A stretch of 64,000 nt of DNA. Origin: Hirundichthys speculiger. Its lineage: Eukaryota > Chordata > Actinopteri > Beloniformes > Exocoetidae. This document shows, one piece after another, positions 11,754 through 20,654 of the stretch (its first letter is position 1; each line of letters begins with the position of its first letter). Under the pieces are notes generated by a model. That model was given only the letters and a program-made list of their open reading frames with translations, did no database searches and was not told the origin of the DNA. The position numbers were made by a program, and so were the translations under genes. The DNA is taken from NCBI GenBank assembly GCA_018398805.1, contig JAGFBZ010000850.1, positions 62,001-126,000 of the forward strand. The letters run 5' to 3'.

Positions 11754-11756
11754 GTA

Positions 11757-11775
11757 CTAACCCCCCTCCCAAAAA
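11757..11775 (-). other. Polypurine tract
   Basis: On the minus strand 'ttttgggaggggggttag' ends just before the LTR start, as expected for the plus-strand priming site of an LTR element. Confidence 0.6.
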
Positions 11776-12006
11776 GACCGGCTCCCAGATGGTCCTAAAC
11801 AAAACAACAGAACAAACCCAGAAAGGGGAGCAGAGCAGGGTGGGAGGAGGGGAAGGCAGGGAAGGCAGGGAACAACAGAAAAACAAAACACAGTCACTAG
11901 GCCTCCAGGCCAGACAGAAAAAGTTCAGGCGGGTGACCTTGAAGCCAGGTGAATGGCATAGACAGTTCAGGCGGATGGCCTCGGCGCCGGGCAGACGTCA
12001 GAGACA

Positions 12007-12703
12007 CCCATACACAAATCTGATATATGGCCATATATTTAAATAACATATATAATATTGGTGTCCATATATTGGTACATATTTGGAACATATATTTTAA
12101 AATATTACAAAAATGGCCCCTTTTATATATGGAAAATATATGTGGCACATATATGTATGGCGTATTCAGCACATATATTTTTCAAACATATATGTCACAT
12201 ATATTAGTATAGCATCAATGTTGGTATATGAAATAGCAATATATTGCTCATTATATGTATTTGACTTGTATATAAAAATAAGCCATCAAAAATATCTAGT
12301 CAACAAATTTTAACAATTATTTTGGAATATATGTCATAAACAATTTATCTAGACTGAATGTTTGAGCATTTATTCTGAAATATATGTTCGAAACAAATAT
12401 CTAGACTACATATTTGCACATTTATTCTGACATATATGTAAAGAACAAATATCTAAACTACATATTCCAACAATTATTTTGGAATATATGTCAAATACAA
12501 ATATCTAGACCACTTACTTTACCATATATTTTAAAAATATATTTCAAAAGCAAATACCTGTTCTACATGTTTGCACATGTATTTTAGAATATAAGTTTAA
12601 ATCAAATATTGCAATTACATATATGTACATATATCATAAAAAATGTTGGCAAATATGTCACCTATATGTACATATATGGCCATATATCAGATTTGTGTAT
12701 GGG
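12007..12703. mobile_element. MITE with 32-bp perfect terminal inverted repeats
   Basis: Positions 12007-12038 are the exact reverse complement of 12672-12703. The 697-bp body is strongly AT-rich and has no coding capacity. The outer bases on both sides are 'ca', which could be a 2-bp duplication, but the ends also contain TA so the target cannot be called safely. It interrupts the LTR element: 'cagttcaggcgg' of the host occurs on both sides (11964 and 12704), though this may be an internal repeat of the host rather than a duplication. Confidence 0.85.
12292..12605. repeat. 52-bp minisatellite inside the MITE
   Basis: Six degenerate units of 52-53 bp, each beginning 'atatctag'-like, with 'tacatatttgcacatttatt' in the middle and ending 'aacaa'. 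Confidence 0.75.
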
Positions 12704-12890
12704 CAGTTCAGGCGGTACCAGGAGCTGGCGAGGCGGACGGCTGCGCCGCGGCGGACTGGAACCAGGAGGTGGCAGGGAGCCAACTGCAGCTCCAGCTGCA
12801 GGGGCCCAGGTGGTGACAAGGCTGACTGCAGCTCCTGCTGAAGTGGCTCAGGCAGGGTCTCGGCTGCCTGCAGCTCCTGCAGCCGTGGAC

Positions 12891-13202
12891 TCAGGGGAGC
12901 GGGGAAGGGAAGGGACTCGGGCGAGCGTGCGCGACCAACTCGGGAACGGGATCAGGCGAGCGTGCGTCGACCACCTCAGAGATGAGGGGAAGAGCGTCGA
13001 CCACCTCGGGGACGGATGACGGTCGGGCCTCGGTGGCCACCTCGAGGGGTGAAGCTAATGCCACCAGCTCCTCCCTGCACCTGACCAGGTCATCACGGAT
13101 AAACTCGATGATCGGCAGGGTAAGGAGCTGGGGCGTGGTGGCCAGGTAGTTCAGGAGGAGGTTATACATAAAGATCCCCCGCCTCCCATCCGGGGCCTCC
13201 AA
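12891..13202 (-). pseudogene. Element ORF, C-terminal half, with a few EVVDA-type repeats
   Basis: The frame starts APDGRRGIFMYNLLLNYLAT, continues with PQLLTL and a DDLVRCREELVALASPL block that looks helical and charged, then a small repeat series (EVVDA, EVVDAR, ELVAHAR). It is clearly homologous to the frame at 62276-63790, which keeps the same blocks but has 37 repeat units. No catalytic motif is visible. It may be a Gag-like or accessory protein of the LTR element; function unknown. Downstream, the frame decays into Pro/Arg-rich sequence with stops before the MITE. Confidence 0.55.
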
Positions 13203-13235
13203 GTCCTCAAAGAGGACGAGAGACAGCAGTAGAGA

Positions 13236-13772
13236 TCATAAAAACCCTGAACTTCCTCCTGACTCACCAGAAAAGTGTTCCGGACCGCCACGGAAATGGG
13301 GCTGGGTGGTGACAAATGGGTATGTGGCACAGAGACAGAGAGGGCCGGTGGTTGTGGCGCTGGTGGTGGCTGGGCCTGCGATGCGGAGATGGAAGGTGCC
13401 GGTGGTCGCGGTGGTCGCGGCGGTATTGGCGGCTGGGTCCGTGGCTGCGGAATCGGGAATGCCGGTGGAGATGCGTTCCGGACCACCTTGCAAGACAACG
13501 AAGGAGGTCCGTCCGGGACTGCCTCGGGAAGCGACGGAGGAGACACGTCCGGGACCGCCTCGGGAAAAAGACGTGTCCACACGGACAGCCACGGAAGAAG
13601 GAGCCGGAGGGGACACCGCAGAGGAGGAATGTCTGCTTTGCCTCCTCCGGGTGGATCCCCTGCGCGCCCACCTGGAGCCCCTGAACGGGGAAAGTTCCTC
13701 GTCCTCAGGCTCCTCCACACATGGGAAGCTCCGGGCTGCCTCCCTGCGGAAATATTCCCACAGCGTAATCAT
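13236..13772 (-). pseudogene. Element ORF, N-terminal half, Ser/Pro/Thr-rich
   Basis: 178 codons from an ATG at 13772, opening MITLWEYFRREAARSFP with an acidic EEPEDEE patch. After that it is low complexity (Ser, Pro, Arg, Ala, Thr). It ends at a stop just before the C-terminal half begins in the same frame, so the two were probably one protein. The region is GC-rich and open in several frames on both strands; I chose this one because its start follows the 5' LTR (minus orientation) and it leads in frame toward the conserved APDGRRG block. Function unknown. Confidence 0.45.
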
Positions 13773-14091
13773 CTAACCCCCAGCCGGATCCACGTTATGG
13801 CCAGATTGTTCCACTGTGGCCTCCAAGGCCACCACACTGACGTGAACCCCCTGAGGACTGGGAATCCGGGGTGGTCGCACCAGACCGCGAGCGCCTGCCT
13901 CGCCTTTTTCTGGGGCGTTCTGTCATTCGCCTCGAAGGCGAACTCTGCCAGATAATGTGCTGGGCCAAACTCCGAGCGCCGATTGACTCATTGGAGGCTT
14001 TTGGGGCCCCCCCAGGGCCAGTCGGGTGTCCAAAAAGGCATCGCGTCCTCCCGCTGGGTCCAAGACTTGGCTGGTTGGTTCTGTCATGATT

Positions 14092-14382
14092 TGAGGTAGG
14101 ATGAAGGACCCAAGAGCAGGAGTTCTCAAAAACAAAAGAGTTTATTACACAAAAACACATAATACCAAAAATCCAAAAACACAAAAGTCCAAAACATGAT
14201 AATCCAAAAATACAAACTAAATTTAAATTCCAGGGAGCCAACAAGAAGGGAAACAGGCAGGATTGGAACATGTAATGACGACAACAAACACTAGGAAAAC
14301 AAGCAGAAAAACCGGCAGGGAAGCTCACAGGACTCAAGACGATGGACCAGCACAGACAGGGGAGATGACAGAGGCCATGACA
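14092..14382 (-). repeat. 5' LTR of the 11.4-kb element
   Basis: 291 bp with the same TGTCATG and CATGACA ends as 11417-11753. It contains an A-rich stretch (14140-14220) that is deleted from the other LTR and lacks the CA-rich stretch present there. Confidence 0.8.
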
Positions 14383-14567
14383 GAAACAGATGGGCAACAC
14401 ATGAAATGGGGAAGAAAAAGGGAGTCAAGAGCATTTTATTTTGTAAAGTTCCAACACATTTAAACATGAACATGAACTTCTTTTACAAAGAAGAGTGAAA
14501 CGAAATTCAAAAGTCTAGATGTGTAAGGTTAATAGAGCCTTATTCACAAAGATGTGATGCTTTAAAA

Positions 14568-14949
14568 CAGTGATTCCCAAAGTGTGGGCTGCGCCCCCCC
14601 GGTGGGCCGTCGTGGTACTGCAGGTGGGCCGTGAGAGGTCATTCAAATTAAACAAATATGTTTTGAATTCTCAATCTTTTTTAAAATATACTTTTAATTA
14701 CTGTAAAACTTTCATGAGACGATTAGAAAAAACAAGAAGTTATAAAACAAACCAGTCAAGTGTTATTCTACTGCCATCTTAACTTAATATGACAAGTGTC
14801 AACTTATTTGTTGACCTCTTACATTAATATCAGATCACAGCTTCTAGTTCTGTATGTTGATTACAGTTGTGATTCAAGGTGGGAGTGGGCCGTGGAGATT
14901 TTTCACATTTCAAATTGGGCCTTGGTAATCTGAAGTTTGGGAATGGCTG
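14568..14949. mobile_element. hAT MITE with 8-bp target duplication
   Basis: The left end cagtgattcccaaagtgtgg and the right end ...gtttgggaatggctg are imperfect inverted copies. The element is flanked by perfect 8-bp direct repeats CTTTAAAA (14560-14567 and 14950-14957), the length made by hAT transposases. The 382-bp body has no coding capacity. The 'ggtgggccgt' motifs next to the left end recur near the right end. Confidence 0.85.
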
Positions 14950-14957
14950 CTTTAAAA

Positions 14958-16217
14958 TATCCCTGATTATACATTTTCCCCAATGGCTTTCTGTTTATGG
15001 GAATATAGCACTGAAAATGTAACAAGGTCTAACATTTTATTATTATTGTCTTGATTATTATTTCTGTTTTGTGTGTAAACCTTTTTTTTTAACATTTTAG
15101 TATGTGCTACTGAGCAGAGAAGTCTTTTTTTTTTTCTTTTTGATAATAATGCACCTGTAATTCTAATTTTGGCTTGAGACACACGTAATGGGTTTAGGTA
15201 TTCACAGACATAAAATGAAAAAATGAACTCTAGTGGAGTGGGAGTGAGAGGGCATGAGAGGAAGAAAGTGTTTATGAACCTCTTCTTATCACAGACACTG
15301 TCTCTCTATAGTTATCTTATTGACTGTGATAGCAGCATTTTCATTCACTCTGCACAACAGCTCATTCGACCAGTGCCTCTCATCAGTCACAACACTGCCT
15401 TGGTAATGATCCCCAGTCAATAATAATAACCTGACAAAACAAGGATAAGACCAGATAATCAGTAATAAGATTTTCTCATTGTCTCAGGCAGTAAATGACA
15501 TTTGAAAAGTTTATAGGTCATTGTGCTTGTGGTACAAAGTCCACAGAGATACCACAGAGCTGTTGGAGTTTTAATTAGGTAAAAATTTGGTTATGGTCCC
15601 AACAGAATGCTTTTGTGCTTCTCCACTATTTCTTATTGCAGCAAGGCCACGATAAATCTAATTTAGAGCTTTATGCATCTGCATTGCCTTCAGGTCTTGT
15701 TTTGAAGACTATTTGGGACCACTGCATAAGAAAAGAAGGTAATATTGAGTGTGTTACATTTTCAGTGAAGCTTCTTCTGTGTGTGTGAGAGAGGGTGTGA
15801 GTCAGTGTGCACGCCTGTCTGAAGAAGTGTTGTCTTTGGCTTGTTAGTGTTTGATGTGGATGAGTAGGTGTGACATTAAGGACATTCTCTGCTTCACTAA
15901 CACTGTCTCTGAACTCCATTCAAACATGTCACAACATATTACTTTACTGCTTCCCTGGTGTGTGTGTAAGAGAGAGAGAGAGAAAGAGGGTCAATGTTAA
16001 ATTTGTAATTTACAGTTTTTGAAATAGTATCCATTAACCCACAAATACACACTCGTGATGAGTTGTGAACGAATCATCCATACACTGAAGTTGGCCTCCA
16101 GTTAATCCCAGTTGGAACTGGTGGCTGGGGGAGAAGAAAGCTGCTGCTGGATGTTTAGCTAAGCTTCATCCCTGGACCCTTCCAGGCTAACTCAGAGCCA
16201 GTCGAAGCAGTATGTTT
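14958..16217. other. Unannotated spacer
   Basis: It holds T runs at 15081 and 15128 and a short (GA)n at about 15969-15982. Nothing else is recognised. Confidence 0.35.
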
Positions 16218-16550
16218 GTACAATTAACAGCACAACAAGCCATGTTATCTTCAAAATAAGAATGATTATCCTCTGATAGGTCTCAATTCACAGCTCAGAA
16301 GTCGAGCTTATTGAAAGTGTGAAGTAGATAAACTGACAGCTAGCCAATTGATGGCTGCCTTTTTGTCTACTGGCTTCTAACGCAGCTTCAAGCCAAAGGC
16401 CCATTGCCGACCTTCACCCTGAGACTCTTCTCTGCCAACCCATAACCAGTACAGCCATTCTGCTAGCACAATTAGCACGTGTGAAAAACCATATCATCTT
16501 TAAAATAAGAGTGATTATGCTCTCTCAGCTCTTAAATCACAGGTCAAATT
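16218..16550 (+). repeat. Diverged direct repeat of about 85 bp
   Basis: 16218-16300 and about 16467-16550 are similar: both have 'cacaattaacagcac'-like, 'catgttatcttcaaaataag'-like and 'gtgattatgctctc'-like blocks in the same order, about 248 bp apart. It probably belongs to a dispersed repeat that I cannot name. Confidence 0.5.
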
Positions 16551-16572
16551 CACCAACAATTAGGGTTGCCAC

Positions 16573-17100
16573 TAGTGATGGGTCCAGCAACACCAATGCG
16601 TCGGCGCATGCGTCGAGCTCAGAGAGCAACACCTGTGTCGGTACATGTTGGTACGCGTTTCGCCTTAAGAAAGTCCCGTGACCGATACAGGTAGTGTATC
16701 GAACTGACAGTGACGCGCCAAAATGTGTTTATAAGGAAGCGCATCTGGGATGCACTGCCAAAAGAATCTTTTGTCACATGTCCTCAGAATCGGCAACAAT
16801 CATGGATCAGCCACAAGCTAAAAGAAAGGTTTCCACCGTATGGCACCATTTCCATCTTATATCGGAAAATAAGGTATTTGTTTTAACTTCCTTGTTTCAT
16901 TCTGTCCCACTCAAAGTTTCCACTTGATCTATCTGAATACAAATTCATGCCAAAGTGACTCTTAGTTTACTATTCATATTATTTTCTGCAGGTAAAATGT
17001 CGAATTTGCTCAACAGAACTGTCGTATATAAATAAGTCTACCTCCTCAATGCTGAGAACACTACAGGGCCAGGCATGAAAATGAAGCCCCAGGTACACCC
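16573..17100 (+). mobile_element. hAT transposon 5' fragment
   Basis: It begins 'tagtgatgggtcc', a typical hAT left end. A short GC-rich leader follows with 'gtcggcgcatgcgtcg', then the start of a transposase with a BED finger and a small intron (next entry). The rest of the transposase and the right end are missing; the homology stops near 17100 where a different repeat begins. Confidence 0.65.
16802..17070 (+). pseudogene. hAT transposase N-terminus, BED zinc finger, two exons
   Basis: Exon 1 runs from the ATG at 16802 to 16873 (MDQPQAKRKVSTVWHHFHLI...). A 118-bp intron 16874-16991 has GTATTT at the donor and TTTTCTGCAG at the acceptor. Exon 2 continues with VKCRICSTELSY and NKSTSSMLRTL. 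This is the BED finger pattern: the W/H-F segment, the CxxC pair at CRIC, then the MLR segment. The finger's downstream His residues are not present where expected (MLRTLQGQA), and a TGA follows at once. The zinc-binding site is therefore incomplete and the copy is dead. The family normally binds the transposon ends through this finger. Confidence 0.7.
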
Positions 17101-17107
17101 AGGATGA

Positions 17108-17250
17108 ACTCAGGTCAGTGTTGCCAACTTAGCGACTTTGTCGCTATATCTAGCGACTTTCCAGACCCCCCTAGCGACTTAATTTGTAAAAAGCGACTAG
17201 CGACAAATCTAGTGACTTTTTCTGGTGATTTAGCGACTCACTGGCACTCA
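17108..17250 (+). repeat. 'tagcgact' clustered repeat
   Basis: Dense short motifs 'tagcgactt' and 'agcgactagcgac' following 'gtgttgccaacttagcgact'. A second, shorter copy lies at 46018-46065 ('gttgccaactta', 'aaaagcgactagcgacaag'). It is probably a dispersed fish repeat and its class is unknown. Confidence 0.6.
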
Positions 17251-17768
17251 AACCGCTAGGTTTGAAGCCATCACTTGGCCGCTGATGGCTGCTGTCTGCC
17301 TCGCGACCCGCGCTTCTCTCTCTTTCTCTCTCTCTGTCGGGCTCAGTGCACAGCCACAAACACCCCGCCCTAGTTAAGTTTTTAACTCGATTTGTCCCAT
17401 ATTTTCATTAACGCCCCATACACGCATCTGTCACACACACATCAACACTAAATTTTATTGTTTTTTTATATTGTTTTTTTTTTTTAAACTGAAAGTAAAT
17501 TTTTTAAGTTCAATCAACTCATTAAATTTGAGTTCAGTCAACTCATAAAATTTGAGTAAACTGAACTCATAAAATTTGAGTTCAGTCAACTCATAAAATT
17601 TGAATAAACTGCACTCATAAAATTTGAGCAAACTGAACTCATGAAATTTGAGTTCAGTCAACTCATAAAATTTGAGTTCACTCAACTCATACAATTTGAG
17701 TAAACTGAACTAATAAAATTTGAGTAAACTAAACTCATAAAATGTATCCACAGAAAACTGAGATGTCC

Positions 17769-17840
17769 AGCTGAGTGGCGCAGCGGAAGCGTGCTGGGCC
17801 CATAACCCAGAGGCTGATGGATTGAAACCATCCTCTGCTA
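17769..17840 (+). tRNA. Initiator tRNA-Met (CAT)-like gene
   Basis: The 72-nt sequence matches the vertebrate initiator tRNA-Met nearly base for base. It has the A-box-like tggcgcagcgg, the anticodon arm tgggc-ccataac-cca with its three G:C pairs typical of initiators, a T arm gatgg-attgaaa-ccatc, and a discriminator A. Differences I can see from the usual sequence: a T at position 4, giving a U:U mismatch in the acceptor stem, a swapped TC to CT in the variable loop, and C to T in the T loop. A run of nine Ts begins 8 nt downstream, as needed for Pol III termination. It could be a working variant gene or a recent pseudogene; folding looks possible. Confidence 0.8.
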
Positions 17841-17847
17841 GTTGTTG

Positions 17848-17856
17848 TTTTTTTTT
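17848..17856 (+). terminator. Pol III terminator (T9)
   Basis: Nine Ts, 8 nt after the tRNA-Met-like gene. The same T run is also part of the repeat unit that starts the second AACTCA array, so its presence may be incidental. Confidence 0.5.
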
Positions 17857-18095
17857 AAACTGAAAGTTAATTTTTTTAAGTTCAATCAACTCATAAAATT
17901 TGAGTAAACTTAACTCATAAAATTTGAGTTCAATCAACTCATAAAATTTGAGTAAACTTAACTCATAAAATTTGAGTTCAGTCAACTCATAAAATTTGAA
18001 TTCAGTCAACTCAAATTTTTTTAACTCGATTTGTCCCGTATTTTCATTAACGCCCCATACACACGTCTGTCATACACACATCAACACTAAATTTA

Positions 18096-18565
18096 ACAAT
18101 AATGAACAAAATAAAATACAGGAAACATTAAGGCCAGCAAAATCTTTGTGGCGGGACAACAGGACCTGCTGTGCTCTGTGCACATATCTTTATATGTGTG
18201 TGCCAGTCATCTTCTCACTCTCAGTGCCTGCCCCCTCCCCACGCTGTCACGGTTGCCTAGTTACCACAGACGCCGGTGCTGCGCTGCTACCGGCACATTT
18301 TAAAAATGTCTACCCCATACACAGGAAAAATGAGAGAGTATTTTTTTCAGAGTTACCATTATTTTCCTCTAAAAGAGTACTTTTTATTAATTTTGGAGTG
18401 AAATTATTTCCAGTGGCCACTAGAGTGGGAGGAAAAAAATAGAGAAAATCCTACTGGAGTAATATCAAGGACACGCCCACTAATGTTTCTTAAGTTTCGT
18501 TTCTGCCGGCATCTTTTATCCCCGCAGTGGAAGGTCGAGGTGAAGTGGTGGAGGCGGTAAACCAG
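18096..18565 (+). other. Spacer with an exon-like end
   Basis: Mostly unremarkable. From about 18490 it becomes GC-richer and ends in a perfect donor-like CAG|GTAAGT at 18563-18571 after 'gaggtgaagtggtggaggcg'. It could be a non-coding first exon or part of an element; nothing downstream confirms an acceptor. Confidence 0.25.
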
Positions 18566-18829
18566 GTAAGTCAACAAAGTAGCTTAATAAAATGGGTTTT
18601 ATTTCAGATAAAATGTCAGTAGAATTTGGTTGGCTTGCTTGAAAGGTAATGCTTATGAGTAACATTGCAGCTGGCGAGTTTGTGGGAGCCTCACACACTG
18701 CATAATTGCCAATGTCGATGCTAACGATAGCTTCAATACAATTTATATGTTGGATGTGAATTTAAACAGAGCCTCAATCACGTTAGCTTAATTTACCACA
18801 TGTGTTTTTACTGAGCTTACTGTTTAATG

Positions 18830-19095
18830 CCCTCGGTTAGCAAGTTCGTTTAAATTAATTTTTTTTATGGGCCAGTCTTGTATGTGTGCAGTGTTTTCTC
18901 TACTGTTTGGTTAGCAAGCACCTGTATTTTACTCTGAATTTAGGTATGTACACCGACCGTTTTAATTGGGGGGGGGGGGGTGTTGGCTCTTTTCACCTGC
19001 TGTTTGGTTAGCAAGCAGGCGTATTTTACTGAGTTAAGTCATAACTTTAACCTAAAGTTACGGTTTTACCTGCTCTTCGGTTAGCAAGTGTTTTC
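18830..19095 (+). repeat. Degenerate tandem repeat with 'ggttagcaag'
   Basis: 'ggttagcaag' occurs at about 18835, 18909, 19004 and 19079, each time followed by related text such as 'cacctgtattttactctga' and 'caggcgtattttactgag'. The period is about 75-95 bp. A G13 run lies at 18968-18980. Confidence 0.65.
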
Positions 19096-19111
19096 TTGTG
19101 TGTGTGTAAGA

Positions 19112-20465
19112 CACAGACTGAGCATGCTCAGACAGCCTTACACACTGAGCATGCTCAGACAGCCTTACAGACTGAGCATGCTCAGACAGCCTCACACTGC
19201 ATCTCAGACAGCCTTACACACTGAGCATGCTCAGACAGCCTTACACACTGAGCATGCTCAGACAGCCTTACAGATTGAGCATGCTCAGACAGCCTTACTC
19301 ACTGAGCGTGCTCAGAGAGCCTTACAGACTGAGCGTGCTCAGACAGCCTTACACACTGAGCATGCTCAGACAGCCTTACACACTGAGCATGCTCAGACAG
19401 CCTTACACACTGAGCATGCTCAGACAGCCTTACACACTGAGCATGCTCAGTCTGTAAGGGTTACTGAGCATGCTCAGTCTGTAAGGGTTACTGAGCATGC
19501 TCAGAGAGCCTTACACACTGAGCATGCTCAGAGAGCCTTACACACTGAGCATGCTCAGTCTGTAAGGGTTACTGAGCATGCTCAGTCTGTAAGGGTTACT
19601 GAGCATGCTCAGAGAGCCTTACACACTGAGCATGCTCAGAGAGCCTTACACACTGAGCATGCTCAGAGAGCCTTACAGACTGAGCATGCTCAGACAGCCT
19701 TACACACTGAGCATGCTCAGTAAGCCTTACACACTGAGCATGCTCAGACAGCCTTACACACTGAGCGTGCTCAGACAACTGAGCATGCTCAGAGACAGCC
19801 AGCAGAGCCTTACAGACTGAGCATGCTCAGTAAGCCTTACAGACTGAGCATGCTCAGACAGCCTTACACACTGAGCATGCTCAGTCCTGTAAGGGTTACT
19901 GAGCATGCTCAGTCTGTAAGGGTTACTGAGCATGCTCAGAGAGCCTTACAGACTGAGCATGCTCAGACAGCCTGACAGACTGAGCATGCTCAGTCTGTAA
20001 GGCTCTCTGAGCATGCTCAGACTGAGCATGCTCAGTAACCCTTACAGACTGAGCATGCTCAGACAGCCTTACACACTGAGCATGCTCAGTCTGTAAGGGT
20101 TACTGAGCATGCTCAGTCTGTAAGGTTACTGAGCATGCTCAGAGAGCCTTACACACTGAGCATGCTCAGACAGCCTTACAGACTGAGCATGCTCAGACAG
20201 CCTGACAGACTGAGCATGCTCAGTCTGTAAGGCTCTCTGAGCATGCTCAGACTGAGCATGCTCAGTAACCCTTACAGACTGAGCATGCTCAGACAGCCTT
20301 ACACACTGCGCATGCTCTGAGCATGATCAGATGTCTAACAGCCTTACAGACTGAGCGTGCTCAGACAACTGAGCATGCTCAGAGAGCCTTACAGACTGAG
20401 CATGCTCAGAGAGCCTTACAGACTGAGCATGCTCAGACAGCCTTACAGACTGAGCATGCTCAGTC
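19112..20465. repeat. Palindromic satellite array, 27-bp unit
   Basis: About 49 copies of the perfect 14-bp palindrome CTGAGCATGCTCAG (a few with GCGTGC or other single changes), separated mostly by 13-bp spacers. The spacers occur in both orientations: 'acagccttacaca' and its inverse type 'tctgtaagggtta'. This makes a 27-bp unit that can read either way. The array is open in several frames (for example 211 codons from 19088), but those are repeat translations, not genes. Left of it is the degenerate 'ggttagcaag' repeat; right of it the sequence turns unique at 'cagccatgtgcaaggc'. Confidence 0.95.
19894..20310. repeat. Higher-order duplication inside the palindromic array
   Basis: 19894-20097 and 20098 to about 20310 repeat the same order of unusual units: one with 'agcctgacagac', then two palindromes only 5 bp apart, then 'taacccttacagac'. 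The second copy has one extra 27-bp unit. It is a tandem duplication of about 205 bp. Confidence 0.75.
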
Positions 20466-20640
20466 AGCCATGTGCAAGGCTTGTTTCATTTAGGGGGGAA
20501 GCCAAAAATGATGACATCCGAAGCCTTGCTGCCCGAGTGTACCACGTGACTGCTTCGGGAAGTGGTTCAGAGCGTCGCTGTGAGGTTCATGTGCATGTAC
20601 ATGAGCATGTGTGGCTGTCCATCACACTCCTCTCCCCCCC
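20466..20640 (+). repeat. GC-richer dispersed-repeat-like stretch
   Basis: 'gcttgtttcatttagggggg', 'gaagccttgctgcccgagtg' and 'accacgtgactgcttcggg' read like a leader of a hAT-type element, but no transposase frame follows. The match is from general impression only. Confidence 0.3.
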
Positions 20641-20654
20641 TTCAGAACCCTTGC

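Larger units (their letters stand above)
11417..14382 (-). mobile_element. Complete non-autonomous LTR retrotransposon
   Basis: Two related TGTCATG...CATGACA terminal repeats (11417-11753 and 14092-14382) enclose an internal region with a Pro/Ser/Arg-rich open frame on the minus strand and no visible protease, reverse transcriptase or integrase. The element is flanked by the 5-bp direct repeat GAAAC (11412-11416 and 14383-14387), the target duplication expected of LTR integration. A polypurine tract lies next to the left LTR on the minus strand, which fixes the orientation. The internal region was later invaded by the MITE at 12007-12703. It is non-autonomous because pol is missing; which relative mobilised it cannot be told here. 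Confidence 0.8.
17380..18095. repeat. 24-bp AACTCA array with duplicated 77-bp flanks
   Basis: Two arrays (about 17505-17752 and 17878-18016) of 24-bp units of the type 'aactcataaaatttgagt' + 6 bases. Each unit is itself nearly palindromic, with AACTCA facing TGAGTT. Both arrays are introduced by a T run and 'aaactgaaag'. The whole is bracketed by a near-identical 77-bp direct repeat, 17380-17456 and 18019-18095 ('tttaactcgatttgtccc'...). The tRNA-like gene sits between the two arrays. The 24-bp period is 8 codons, which explains the long repeat-translated minus-strand frames here. Confidence 0.8.

Noticed and set aside
13275..13955. 226-codon plus-strand frame
   Set aside because: Overlaps the minus-strand element ORF in GC-rich low-complexity DNA. 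It starts nowhere meaningful and does not match the sister copy near 62-64 kb.
17769..17840. Whether the tRNA-like sequence is the head of a SINE
   Set aside because: It matches an initiator tRNA over the whole length to the discriminator base, and no tRNA-unrelated body with a LINE-like tail follows; a T run and the AACTCA array do.
17455..18009. Minus-strand frames with YELTELKF repeats
   Set aside because: Translation of the 24-bp non-coding AACTCA units.
19088..19723. 211-codon open frame over the palindromic array
   Set aside because: It is a translation of the 27-bp unit (9 codons per unit). Several other frames on both strands are equally open for the same reason.
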